Origin: Welwitschia mirabilis
Taxonomy: Eukaryota > Gnetophyta > Gnetopsida > Welwitschiales
DNA length: 58,956 nt
Direction: 5' to 3'
NCBI GenBank assembly: GCA_051453625.1
Contig: JBOZIK010000001.1
Coordinates: forward strand, 119,247,533 to 119,306,488
This document shows positions 46,050-57,853 of the stretch, piece by piece (the first letter of the stretch is position 1; each line of letters opens with the position of its first letter). Position numbers and translations under genes: made by a program. A model generated the notes under the pieces. That model made no database searches and was not told the DNA's origin. It worked only from the letters and a program-made list of their open reading frames with translations.

Positions 46050-47655
46050 ACTTTGACCACCTTAGAGAAGCCTTAAATATTATTGCTTCTCAAATGGCCA
46101 TCTAAGATAGTAATGCTCAAAATTCTAATCCTTAATCTACTCCTAGGCAATATTTTAAAGGTTGTAGAAATAATTGTTTTATAACTTTCAACCCTAGTAC
46201 TACCATTTCTATAAAAAATATTAATGATTTTCCTACTTTTTATAGTTTATATCATGAGGATCCTTGTTAATTTCTTAAATAATTTGATTTAGCTTATAAG
46301 ATTATACCTTAAGATCATTTTAATACAATGAAACTAGAATACCTTAAGATCATTCTAACACAACCAAATTAGAAATTCTTTTTCTTTTAAAGGAGAGAGC
46401 TAGAGGATTATTAAAATAATAAGGATCTTCTCAATATTGTAAAGTTTCAAAAAATTTTCTTAAGAAATTTATCCCTACAACTCATATTAATCAAATGGAA
46501 AAACTCATTAGCAACTTCATATAATCCACTAACAATTATTACTCTAAAACATCCAATTGTTATAAAGAACTTCTTATTAAAAATCCCAACCATGGTTTTG
46601 AAGTATGAAGATTAGTCCAACTTTTCTTATAAGGTCCAGAAAAATGGTAGAAACTTTAGTTAGTAATGGATTACTTAATGCTATACCTGATTAATTTTAA
46701 AAAATTGAAATAAATTGTTGAAGCAACTCATAGATGGGAAAATATTAAATGATCATGTTCAAAGTAAAGGTAGCTTAAATGCTCTTTTGAATAAGGATAA
46801 ATTAAGTGAATAATTAGATAAGAAAATGAAGGTTATATCTGCTTAATTTAAAAAAAATATTAAACCAGAAGAAAAGAAATTAAGGCAAAATCTAATTTAG
46901 TATTTATCAAGTTCATCCTTTTGTAAGTTGCATAAAATAAAGGAGAATTTGATAAAAATTTGTCAAAATGTTAAGATACCTTAAAATGCCTTGCAACAAC
47001 ATAACTCTTTTGAAGCTTATACCTTTAACCAAAATTATAATGCTAATTTTTCATTCAGTAAGTTTTTCAATATTCATTTAAATAATTTTTATGAAATTTA
47101 AAATGCCTTTCATTCTTATAATAATCAATCTTAATGATAGCCTAATCTATTACCTCTTCCTTTTCCTTAGAAAAAAAAAGAAATAATGAAATTATTAGTA
47201 AACCAAATGGGATAAATACAAAAAAATGCTTAACTTTATGTTCTAATAACAAAATAAGAAGGAAAGCCATCCAAGTTTACTATATCAATAAACTCCTAAT
47301 ACAAAATCAATTAATGCAGAGGAGGAATACACTGATGCAAATTGCATTAGATTGAGAAGTGAAAAGATTATTTTAGAATATAATCCAAAAGATAAGAAAG
47401 ATGAATATTTAGAAAAATTAATAGAAAATATTAAATTTCAATCTAGGAAGAAATTTCAAAATAGAAAATTAGAATATTCCATTGCTTTTCCTAGTTGTTT
47501 TCAATTTGATAAAGGTCATAATAATTATAAAGATAAAGTCTTTAAGGATGTTAACATAAATTTTTTTCTTCTTGAGGTAATTAAGAAAAGTCCTTCTTAT
47601 GTCACATTTCTCAAAATCTATGCACTAGGAAAAGAAATATTCCAATCCTTATAAG
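46050..47655 (+). pseudogene. Athila-like gag of element E, through the gag-protease linker
   Basis: The translation has LFFFSLKERARGLL, then VSKNFLKKFIPTTHINQM, then CYKELLIKNPNHGFE, each matching the Athila-type capsid (FPFSLRDKA-WL, KFL-KFFP, FKELL-CPHHG). The open run 47352-47654 ends in FKDVNINFFLLEVIKKSPSY, then FLKIYALGKE, the conserved linker before the protease. Many stops, mostly Gln/Trp codons turned to TAA/TAG/TGA. It lies in the order expected after LTR E2. Confidence 0.85.
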
Positions 47656-47689
47656 AAATAGTTAATGTTACTCCTCCTACTATATGCCT

Positions 47690-47830
47690 ATTATAGTCTA
47701 AAATAATAGTGAAATATGGTAATTTTAGATCTCTTACCATTACTATTAGTATTTAAGATCATATTATTAATAAAACTTTAGGGGATTTAGCAACTAGAGA
47801 GTAAATATTATGTCAAAACCTATTTTTCAT
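47690..47830 (+). pseudogene. Protease remnant of element E
   Basis: The reading gives KYGNFRSLTITISI and then KTLGDLATRE, corresponding to the segment leading to the D-L-G-A active site of Athila proteases. The motif is already broken and the rest of the domain is missing; unrelated sequence begins at about 47830. Confidence 0.6.
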
Positions 47831-48640
47831 GCCTCGGGATTTAGTTATATTTTTTAAGAGTAATGACTGGTAGGTATGTATGTTCCACACAAACACTAAG
47901 TAGTACTAGTATCCATAGGATTTTTTAAATTATACACCCCTACTGAGGTATAGGTGTGAACTTGTGACCTTAGGTTCAATATATATAAGACTTAGTAATT
48001 ATGCTAATTGATTCTAGACTAGGATTTAACCATATTAACTCCACTGATGTAATTTTTTTAAGGGATGATGGAACTTTAGTAGAATTCTTAGGAATATTAA
48101 AATACATTTAACTTCAAATAGATTAATCCATTTACCATTTATCTTATGATCAACCAATATAGACTAGTTAAACATAGGAATGAAGATTATTTACCATGAA
48201 ACCATTATATGTCTATGTGATATGATTTCTTATTCTCTCTTTCTTTAGACTAAACTGAAGGTTTACTCACTGGGACATCATATAATATCATAAACAAGTT
48301 AAGCACAATGAGCTTCTTTTTGATGATTGTATCTTTTGTGGAATAATTTTTGCTTTATTTATTTATCTAGTATATGACACTATATTCGATATGCGTGGAT
48401 CATTTATTGAAGGTTAGATTAGATGCCCACATAGCCTACCTATAAAAAGAAGTATTTAGCCCCTGCATTGAACCTACTTAGCTGAGTAGATGTAGAACCT
48501 ATGCAGACTGCACTGAAATGGAACCTACACCAAACTATGCTAATGTAGAACCTGAGCCATACTATGGTTAACTAGTGTAATACTACTATTGAGCCCCTTA
48601 AGCCTATCAGCGATTGAAAAGTGTGCCACTTCCCTTTGGT
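47831..48640. other. Unidentified insert between protease and RT of element E
   Basis: This sequence replaces the part where the protease end and RT start are expected. It contains a degenerate 25-27-bp repeat with GAACCT at 48470, 48495, 48521 and 48548, and a 'cttgtgaccttaggttca' segment near 47952. I do not recognise an element; it could be one or two short non-autonomous insertions. Confidence 0.4.
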
Positions 48641-48959
48641 CTCCTCTTTCTTGGTTGACCTTGTCTTGTAATTGCTAATGTTGAAATTAACTATAAATTT
48701 GATGCATTAAAAATTATTCTTGATAAGATTTCTATTACTCTAAATTTTTTTCCAAATTAGAATAAAAAGGTAATCAAATTAAATAAACATTTACAATTAT
48801 CTAAAATTGAACCTATAAGTGTGAATTATTTTTAGTTTTAAATTACATGATTTATTTGAATACATAATATGAATTGATTATTGAATCTTACTTAGGATTC
48901 ATTAAATATATTGATTTTAAAGATTATAATTGTGATTTTTATGAAATAAAAAATATGAG

Positions 48960-49990
48960 CTCTTTTAGTTTTTTCTATTACTAGCATTATTGTTAATGAT
49001 ATAAAACCATTGTCTAATTATTTAAAGTATATTTTTTGAGGTTGTAATCAAACTAATCTTATTATCATTATCATGCATCTTACTATTTTTTAGGAATAAG
49101 AAATTACCAACTTACTAATTAAAAACTCTCAAGACTTTAATTAGTATTATCATAATCTAGTTGAAATTCATCCTTTTATTTATTTACATAGGTTAAATCC
49201 AAATTTTGGGATATTATTAAAGAAGAAATCATGAAGATTTTAAAATCTAACATAATTTACCCCCTTGTAGGTAGTGAATGGATGAGACATTTGTAAGTTT
49301 TCCTAAAGAAGAATGATACATGACAAATTTGTATAGAGTTTCAAGTTCTTGTATTAAGAATTATCACTTTTTTTTTCTTTTATTAATAAAATCCTTGATA
49401 AAAATTTTAAGTCATTTTTATTTCTTTCTAGATGGATAAAGTAGTTATAATTAAATTCCTATAGCTCTAAAAGATTAAGAAAAAAACTACCTTTACTTGC
49501 TCATCTAGAACTTTAACCTATTACCACATGTCTTTTAGTATATATAATGCTCCTGTAACTTTTAAAGGTGTATGATATGTCTTTTTATTGAATTCTTATA
49601 TGAACTTTTAGAAATATTTGTAGATGACTTTTTTCTTTGTAGTTTTTCTTTTGATCAAATAATGTTTTATTTAAAGTTAATCTTAAATCATTGTATTTAT
49701 CATAATCTTAAATTTAATTAGGATAAAATTTACTTCATGGTTGCTAGAGGCATTATTCTAAGTCATATTACTAAGGATAGAGTGAAAGTGGATCCTCTAA
49801 AGATTAGTATCATTCATTCTCTACCTATATCTTTTGGTATCAAAGATATAAGTTCTTTCTTAGGACATGCTAGTTTTTATCATTATTTCATTTCTTATTT
49901 TAGTTCTCTTAATAAAACTTTGACTGAATTGCTTTTTAAATAAGCATCTTTTTAGTAAATATAGATTTGATAATTTTATTTTTCAAATAT
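48960..49990 (+). pseudogene. Reverse transcriptase of element E
   Basis: Motifs in order: KPLSNYLKYIF, IHPFIYLHRLNPN, then a frameshift to EEIMKILKSNIIYPL, then FLDG near 49428, EKTTFTCSS, YNAPVTFKG and the catalytic box EIFVDDFF at 49614-49634 with both Asp residues kept. The open run 49737-49943 reads MVARGIILSHITKDRVKVDP, then ISSFLGHASFYHYFI, the thumb region. RNase H and integrase are absent; the element ends near 49990, about 60 bp before LTR F. Frameshifts and stops inactivate it. Confidence 0.87.
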
Positions 49991-50052
49991 TTTGTATCAT
50001 TATGTAGGTAGTTCATTGTAAAGAAAAATCAAATCATGATAAGCATAAGACA

Positions 50053-51553
50053 ATGTTAGAACTTTAAAGATGATATTTCATCAAAAGCTTAGAATTTGAA
50101 ATGCAAAATCAATTATCTGAAGACATATAGAAAATGGAATATGTCTATGATAAAGACATCTAGACCTTAAATATTTTTATAATGAAGACATCTACATATT
50201 AAAGACATCTATGATGTACCATCTTTTAAGTCATATGTTAAAGATGACTATCTCATAAAATATGACTATGCTGAACATTGTATTTAATACTTGATTAAAG
50301 ACGTCTACATGTTTTAAGACATCTATGATAAGCTGAAAGAGATAATAAGTCATTTTATACTTTGATGAATATTGTACATTTTAGATAAGCTATTAACTTT
50401 TCCATCACGAATTCATGATCATGGAGGATAAGATATAATACAAAGAAAGTTTCATCAATTTTTAAGCAAGTTGAATAAAAATGTCTAATCATTATTAGAC
50501 ATCTATGATTTTGAAGACATGTTAGACTAAAGTCCATATTAAATAAAAATGAAGATGTACACTTGATACCTAGACATCCCTATCCATTGCACAGTGGTTA
50601 CAAAGTCCAAACAACTACTGTTGGAGGTCAAATAGCTAGTTTCTCTTAAATAGTATGAAGGCATGAAATCATGGAATAAATCTAATACTTTAATGACCAT
50701 ACTTATTTAGCACATAATAATCAAATCAAATACATAACAAAAAAATGCATAAGTTATTGGAACTACTCATAAAGCATGAAAACCATAATTTACAAGGAAC
50801 TCTTAGTATTTATATATTTCATTCTTGATTCCTCAATCACCACATCATTTGTTAGAAGTTGTGATGATGAAAATAAAAAGGAAATCAAGTCTTCTTTAAT
50901 GCTATATCTAGAGGCTATTTGTTAATTCTTACATTATTAAGCTATCACATTCTTGAATACCATTATAAAGTCCATTGTTATATTATCAAACTTATTATAA
51001 GACAACCCTTCTATGGGTGCACATTAAGGTTGTGCTTGTGAGCACTTGTGATATTGTATTTTCCTAAGGGGAAGAGAGTGTTATCTTATAAGGATACTCT
51101 TATATTGTTGTAATATTGGTGATAAGCCAAAACCACCATTTTCCTAAGGGTAAGAGAGTTATACTTTATAAGGACACTCTCATATTATTATAAGATTTGC
51201 AATGAGCCAAAAATCATTGTTTCCCTAAGGGGGAGAGTTTGTACCTTACAAGAAGCATCTCACTTTGTGGATATGCCTGCGTGCATATTTTATTATTTTT
51301 TTGAGCGGAAGAGAGTGATACATTATGAGTAAACTCTTATTATTATAAGGTTAGTGGTGATTTAAAACCCCTATTTCTTATAGGTTAAGAGGTATGAGAT
51401 GAATCTATCCTCTATGTGTGCATGTACCCAGGTTAGTAAATGACATTATCTTATAAGGTATTTATTTTTTTATGCTTTTAAATTATATTATTAGTGAAAT
51501 TTTTTATTTTGTGGAACTCATTCACACCTCCTCTTTGAGTTCAATGATTCTTA
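50053..51553 (+). repeat. LTR of copia element F
   Basis: It starts tgttagaact and is followed at 51556 by a tRNA-Met-type primer site; the end box attcacacctcctctttgag lies at 51510-51540. The left half carries many agacatcta words, and the right half carries four units of about 80 bp (from about 51059, 51139, 51221 and 51290) starting near 'ttttcctaaggg-aagagag'. Confidence 0.75.
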
Positions 51554-51555
51554 AG

Positions 51556-51571
51556 TGGTATTAGAGTAGAC
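51556..51571 (+). other. Primer-binding site of element F
   Basis: tggtattagagtagac matches TGGTATCAGAGC with transitions only, the complement of initiator tRNA-Met, and lies directly after the LTR end box. Confidence 0.75.
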
Positions 51572-51604
51572 ACTCATAAAAACAAGTAACTTTGTTGAGT
51601 GAAC

Positions 51605-52400
51605 AATGAAAGGGATGGCATCCATTAAACCTCCTCTTTTTAGTTGGATAAATCACACCTATTGGAAGATGAGGATGCAAATGTTCTTATAGTCTTATGA
51701 GTTTTAGGTTTAACAAAATAAATAAGAAGAATATACAAAACCTACAAAAACCATAATATATGTAACATAGATAAAAACATCTAATGATGAAGCTCATTCT
51801 TCTTTTAGGATCATTGTACATTCTCAAGAAGAAAAAGATGAAATGAAAAGAGAAGATGAATCAGAAAATAAAGATGATATAGGTATGGATCTTCAAGAAA
51901 GGCATGATCTAATTTTTAAAGAATTTATCAAACTGCAAAAGGTATGTAATAAGATTAAAAAAATACTTCATACTTGTGAAAAACCTTATAAATAAAAAGA
52001 GAATGTTTGTAATAAATTATATTTTGAAAATTTAGCTCTTAAAGCTGAGATCAATAGACTAACATGTAATTTTAAGAATGTAAGATAGGAACTATCAGAT
52101 TTTCAAAAAAACAATGAAAAATCTACCTAAGAAAAGGAGATATTGAATATCATGCTTGAACAATGTAGCAGCTCAAATGACGAAAGTGGCTTGGGACACA
52201 ATGAAGCCTTAACCAGATCTTTGTTCTCTTTATTTGAGAAATGGAATTATAAGCCGAGTTATAACATTTAATGTTTACAAATAATATTATCTATTATTAC
52301 TATCATAATAGAGGTCATTATCAATATAAGTGCCTAATGAAATTCAAAAACAAGCATTATACTAACAATACCAAGATTCCTAATAGAATGGTACAACATT
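51605..52400 (+). pseudogene. Copia gag of element F
   Basis: The start reads MKGMASIKPPLFSW and then YWKMRMQMFL, the usual copia gag N terminus. The central UBN2 region is largely missing: after about 51790 the frame goes to a charged coiled-coil stretch (51830-52180). A zinc knuckle lies at about 52290-52340, reading YYYYHNRGHYQYKC: the CX2CX4HX4C layout with two Cys changed to Tyr by TGT to TAT. Gag is therefore deleted internally and broken by stops. Confidence 0.75.
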
Positions 52401-52479
52401 TTGTATAGGATAAATCAAGAAAAATATGGATACTACAATTAAAACTAGCTTTTTTAACATAAATAACACTTAGAGCAGT

Positions 52480-53240
52480 GAAGAATCACACCTTAGTATA
52501 TTCACAGTAAATGCTCAAGACACATGACTAAAGATAAATCCAAATTTTCCACTTTTATGAAATAAGATAAAGGAGTAGCAACCTTTGAAGATAACATAAA
52601 ATCATCAATAAAAGGTATTAGTACTATTATAGGAGATGATCTACCAGATGTAGAGGATATCTTTTTTGTAGAATCTTTGCAACATAATCTTTTGAGTGTA
52701 AGTCAATTATGTGATGCAAATTTGTCTATTACCTTTACAAAAGATGATTCTGTTATCAAAGAATAAAACTCAACTAAATTTTTATTTACTAATATAAGGA
52801 AATTAAATGTTTATATTACTACTTTATAAAATATATCTAACAATGGAATCAAGTGTTTTTTAAGCAAAACAAATAAAGCAGAGCCATAGCATATGAATCT
52901 TAGACACATGAACAAAGATCTACTTAAATCTTATTTAGAAAAAAAAAATGGTAAGAGGACTTTTTAAGTTAAAAAGCATTGATAATCAAATATGTGAAGC
53001 ATACAAAGAAGGAAAGTAAAAAAAGAATGTAAGATTCAGTAAGAAAAATACTATTTCAAATAAATGACCATTAGATCTCTTACATCTAGACATTATTTAT
53101 CCTTCATCTACAAAAAGCTTAGGTTAAAAAAATCAGTATTTAATAGTTGTAGATGATTTTTCTTGATTTAAATGGATAGACTTCCTCACATACAAGGATG
53201 AGGTATTCAATGCTTTTTCTAAGTTATCGTTGGTGACCTA
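52480..53240 (+). pseudogene. Protease and start of integrase of copia element F
   Basis: The copia protease active site normally reads LDSGCSRHMTG; here YIHSKCSRHMTKDKSKF is read at about 52497-52550, so the catalytic Asp and Gly are lost. SLQHNLLSVSQLCD follows (52670-52715). The GAG-pre-integrase region reads LRHMNKDLLKS and then QICEAYKEGK. The integrase core starts PLDLLHLDIIYPSSTKSLG and YLIVVDDFS, then YKDEVFNAFSKL. The element is cut at about 53235, so RT and RNase H are absent. Confidence 0.85.
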
Positions 53241-55898
53241 AATTTTACTTTTAAAAGTAATTAATGCTTGAAATAAGAAAATTACAGTTAGGCTTAGTAT
53301 AGAATGAATTAACCAATGAATGTCATAATCTAGACAGCGTAAGGTAATAATTTAATCAAGCACATAAATAATAAAGAATATGACTTTAATTCCAATCAAT
53401 TTTTATGTTTTTGTAATGCAAAAATGGAAATTGGCAATGCAACCTATTCTAACGTGCAAATGTAAATTATGAAAGATGAAATGCAAGCCTATGATAACCA
53501 AATTTCTAAGTTATTGTCACCAAACTCAACCCTTATGACCTGTGTCTAATTTGGAATTAATCTAAGAACTAGTATTAATAAAACTTCAACACAAATCATA
53601 AGAGATATTATAAGAATGAAAGAAGAAAGACATTTTATTAAATAAATGGAATGTCATACAACACCTCAGCAAGGTAGTAGCTCCTCAATATTAGAAGCAC
53701 AACCTAATCACCAAAAACAATCTCTCCTTATGCTGAAATGGATCCTTGACTCCTTGCATGCTTTTGTCACCAATCCTTCAATGCCAAAAAGATGACTAAA
53801 TGATGCCAAATGGGGGTTTTTATAGCTTTCCTAAGGTTGTTATGAGTCAAGGAGGTCAGTACAGGTGAAGAGACATCATTAAACACAAACTAAACCTTAA
53901 TTAACTTGGTTAGAAAAAAGTTATGGCATTTTCATATTACTGTCATTATAGGCACCCTTCATCATCCAATCACAACCCACCACATCAAAAACTCGTTGGA
54001 AATTAAATTCGAAAATTAACAACTATGTCGTCTCCTTTGTCATGGGGATGACATGCCTCATGATAATCATGTCATCAAGCCACATCACCCTCACCAAGGC
54101 AGCCTTCATAAGCTGCTTCGAATGCCTTAAACAATGTTGTCGTGCTTGTTGTCATGGGAACAATAGAGGGAACAATAATTCTTTTGTTGGTTTTTCCCTT
54201 TACGTTTTGCTCCACTTTGTTCCTTAATTTAATTCTTATCTTTTTGGATAAAAAATGGGCACTTAAGATCATAATTAGATTATTAGATTAGTTCATGACA
54301 AAATGCCTAAAAATGACTAAATTGAGTCCCTATTCCCTGCAAAACATCCCCAATTACACCATTAAAACATGATAATTTGAAATCGCAACATATTCCTCTA
54401 CCTAGCGTTTTGTTAGTTCCTTGATAAAAAAAGTGAAAGAGGACTTGGTGATGCCAAATTATTAGGGAAGAATACCTTAAAATCAAATCAAAAGTTACAT
54501 TGCATGTCTAAATAAACTAGAAATTTAAGATAAAATAAAGTCATCATCATTACATAATTATCAATTCCCAGTTCTAAAAAAATGTATAAGTCTTTATTCC
54601 TTATGTCAAGGGACGACAGATAAAATGACAACATTTCCAAATTCAAATTGAGCCTAGATTTTGAAATTACTTGTTAAAAATGGAGGGCATTTTGATAATC
54701 AATTCAATTTTTATGCAATGTAACATAGTGATCATAAATTGTGAAAATGCTAATATGATGAAGGTAGGCTTAAAATTTTATATTAAATTAGGCTTAAAGT
54801 TGAAAATAAATCATGGATCCTGAGTCAATGACCTGTGAAGAATTTAGTGAGAAGGATTAATTTCTCCAATTAGCTAAAAATAGCATTTGAAGAGGTCTAA
54901 ACGGCATGTCTAAGAAAGTTTTGATGTTTTAGTGATTTTTTCAAGGTTACACTCATCCAAATTAAAGTGCAATTGAGTTTTCTAGCTGAGAGAAGGGTAA
55001 GGATCATGAATTATGCAATGAATTTATCATATCTTAAATTTTGAAGTTGTCTCCTTTATCGTGGAATAACATAAGGCATGACAGTTATCAGCAACTGTCA
55101 TGGCCTATGTCATTGGTATAACTATTGAAACAACAATCCTTTTTAATGGAAATGCAAAAGACAAGTTCAAAATTTAAAGTGGGGTATTCATGTAAACATC
55201 AGAAAATCTTAGTTAATATTAGGAACAATAAAAATTTGAGGTAAAAATGGGTCACGAGGTGATAAAGACATAAAAACTAGACATTGCAATTTGAAATGCA
55301 AAAAAATGAATCTTAACATGTTTATAATATTTTCCAAGGCCAGTATTTAAATGATAGAATGCATAGAGTCCATGATGGATAACTTGACTTAGTTAAAGAA
55401 TTAAACCCCATAAGAATTTTAAGAGAATGCAATTAGGTTTTGATAATTTTTGACTTAACTATTAAATTATGAAAAAAAAGGATTTATACAACATGAATAA
55501 GATTGGTCCTTTTTATTTTAGATGTTAATCTAACAAGACCTACATAGAATAATTGTTAGACTAATTAATGTGAAATATATATATGATACAATGCTTAAAG
55601 ATAATAGATTCAGAAATAAGTGATTATGAAGAGATGCTCATCAAGGTACTAATAGAAATTTTGAGTGCTTTTTATTTTCCTTGTTCTTTTTTTCTCTTCC
55701 TCCTCCCCATTTTTTTTTGGATGTTTTATTTAGTGAGGGAGATTGAGTGTCAAGAGACACTATTCTTAATGATGAGGAAGGTGCAACAAATGCCATAGAT
55801 TAGGCTAAAAATACTTTAATTGGTAATGTAAGTTTTTGCTTTCTCCTACAAAGGTCCTTCTATACTTTGGCATACTTAGGATTATCTTAAAGTATGTT
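53241..55898. other. Unidentified block G, possibly a minus-strand LTR
   Basis: It begins exactly where the copia integrase F stops. A minus-strand TATA-like box (gctataaaaaccccc) lies at 53812-53826. Two related stretches occur near 54028-54190 and 55040-55150 (ttgtctcctttatcgtgg type sequence followed by catgacag words and an 'aacaat' run). Small open frames (54042-54227, 55583-55798) show no known motif. It may be an LTR or larger element in minus orientation. Confidence 0.35.
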
Positions 55899-56997
55899 TG
55901 TTGTGCTGCCAAATTACCTGTATTTGATAGGGTATTCTGAGTTGTTTTACAGGAAAATTGATAGATAAATGCTTAGTTCCCATGATAATGGAGAACTGGG
56001 ATGAAAAAATGAAAACATGTAATTTTCTAGATAAATTACAAGCATTCTATGCAAATATGAATAAACAATATTCTTAGATGATAATTCTTACAAATAATAA
56101 AGTGATTAGACTGACTGAATATCCATTAGAGACCATCTTATACCTAATCATTTGGATGTTAATATAGATAACTGCACAACTAGATGATAATAGGTTTCAT
56201 AGGCAGTTAAACGAGGAGGAGATGAAGATTTAACTATCAGTCAACATTGTCTCTTGTATCGTTTGGATGATCAGATGGATGACATTGTTTTCTGATACTT
56301 GCACTGAATGTTCATTTAAGCTATTACCACTTAATTGCGATTTTTATTTACATGGTAGTTAGGGTTTTCCCTACACTTTTCTATTAGTTTTTTTTCTTAT
56401 TTTGAATCTATAAATAAGGGCCTCCTCCTCAATTCCTAATCATCTTTGATAGTATCTGATATACTTGTGACATGAGATTAAAGGACTAAAAAACCATTTT
56501 GTAATTTTAGAGAGACATTTCCTTAGTGTTGAATGGTGTTTCCTCCAGTGAAGAGTGCTACTTTATAATACAAATGTGATAGCATTTTCAATATGAAATA
56601 TTTTCTTTTGTATTCAGATATATGAATGATATTCTCCCTCATAGTTTATGTTATTTAAGATTTAATAATAAGCTTCTTTTATGATATAGATTATGAGGGC
56701 AATCTTTATCAAGGTTGTGCTTGGTTAATTTAGACGTATCGCTATTTTCTTTTCTAGATTAGACTTACATAAGTATGTTTTATTTAATTTCCATGCATTA
56801 CAAATTATTTTTGTAGGTTAGAGTTACCATATTTTTATTTTAAAAGTAACTCTTTTATTTTTTGTACTTTGACCTTCAATGGATTACGACATTTGAGTCA
56901 CTCCCATCTATATTAGTGTGTTGTATTTGTGAATATTATTTGTGATTAATAAGATTCAGATCAGGACATGAATGTTGCATAAATAAATACTACAACA
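55899..56997 (+). repeat. LTR of element H (C family, + strand)
   Basis: It starts tgttgtgctgcc and ends tactacaaca. It is the reverse-oriented relative of the two C LTRs along its whole length. TATA box ctataaataag at 56408-56418. Its right edge is followed by a primer site, so it is a 5' LTR. Confidence 0.85.
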
Positions 56998-57000
56998 TTA

Positions 57001-57018
57001 TGGAGCCATTACCAGGGA
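57001..57018 (+). other. Primer-binding site of element H (tRNA-Asp-like)
   Basis: TGGAGCCATTACCAGGGA differs from the tRNA-Asp complement TGGCGCCGTTGCCGGGGA at four positions, three of them G-to-A. It lies three bases after the LTR. Confidence 0.82.
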
Positions 57019-57480
57019 AGTTGCTTAGAGTTAGAGAGTTGTCGTTGCTTCAGTGAATATTCTAGATGTTTGCTGTAGCAGCAGTGTAATAGTACCTGTT
57101 GTAAGTTTTTTTTTGTTTTAATTTTTTTACTTCTATTAACATCCTCTTCTATTATCCAGATGTCTTAGTGGATGACATTCCCATTTTTTTCTTTCCCTCT
57201 TTCTTTTGGTTTCTATGTTTTTGTCATCAAGGTTATCGTCTAGACGATGTATGAGATGACACTTTCACAAATCCAAGATAGATTCTGAATGGTTAAGCTT
57301 AGAAAATAGAAAAAATACCAAATAGGATAATTGTTGATTACTAAAAACATTAGAGAAGGTTAGATAAATTTTGAAATAGAAACAAATCAAAACATCAAAG
57401 GTATGCAAGATTTTGAAATTCCTATAATTTTTACTTTTTTTTACAGAGTCTGATTTTGCTACCATATCAACCTCTAATTA
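57019..57480 (+). other. Leader of element H
   Basis: Non-coding leader, related to that of element C. It carries a 14-bp perfect palindrome atcgtctagacgat at 57235-57248 and a T/C-rich stretch near 57180-57215. Confidence 0.6.
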
Positions 57481-57559
57481 AAAACTTAAATAACCTATCT
57501 CTTTAAGTCCACCCCCTGTTATTAGAACTCTTGCTTCTACTTCTTTTCAATCCAATACT

Positions 57560-57753
57560 CATGCTACTTTGAGAGATCTTATAGCAAACAAAAAACATGA
57601 AATTCAAAACCATTTTGACTTACCTCCTAGTGATGATGTAGAACTTCGAAACTTCAACACTTATCCTAATTTTAGTGGAGAGCGTGATGAAGATTCATCA
57701 CAATACATTGTCAAAATTGAGCAACTTATCCTTACTTCTAGACCTAGTAAAAA
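57560..57753 (+). pseudogene. N-terminal gag of element H (cut by gap)
   Basis: The open frame from 57569 reads MRDLIANKKHEIQNHFDLPP, then DDVELRNFNTYPNFSGERDE, then IVKIEQLILTSRPSK. It matches the gag start of element C position by position with few changes and is better preserved. It stops at a 100-N gap (57754-57853), after which sequence in the opposite orientation begins. Gag would package element RNA; the rest of this copy lies outside the visible sequence. Confidence 0.8.
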
Positions 57754-57853
57754 NNNNNNNNNNNNNNNNNNNNNNNNNNNNNNNNNNNNNNNNNNNNNNN
57801 NNNNNNNNNNNNNNNNNNNNNNNNNNNNNNNNNNNNNNNNNNNNNNNNNNNNN

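Noticed and set aside
47945-48000. SINE-type internal promoter (B box-like 'cttgtgaccttaggttca')
   Set aside because: No matching A box at the right distance and no clear 3' tail or target duplication.
51059-51370. CRISPR-like array of ~80-bp units
   Set aside because: Units are directly adjacent, diverged, lack spacers and lie inside a plant LTR.
54042-54272. Small overlapping frames on both strands
   Set aside because: Short, no motif, and part of the internally repeated block G.
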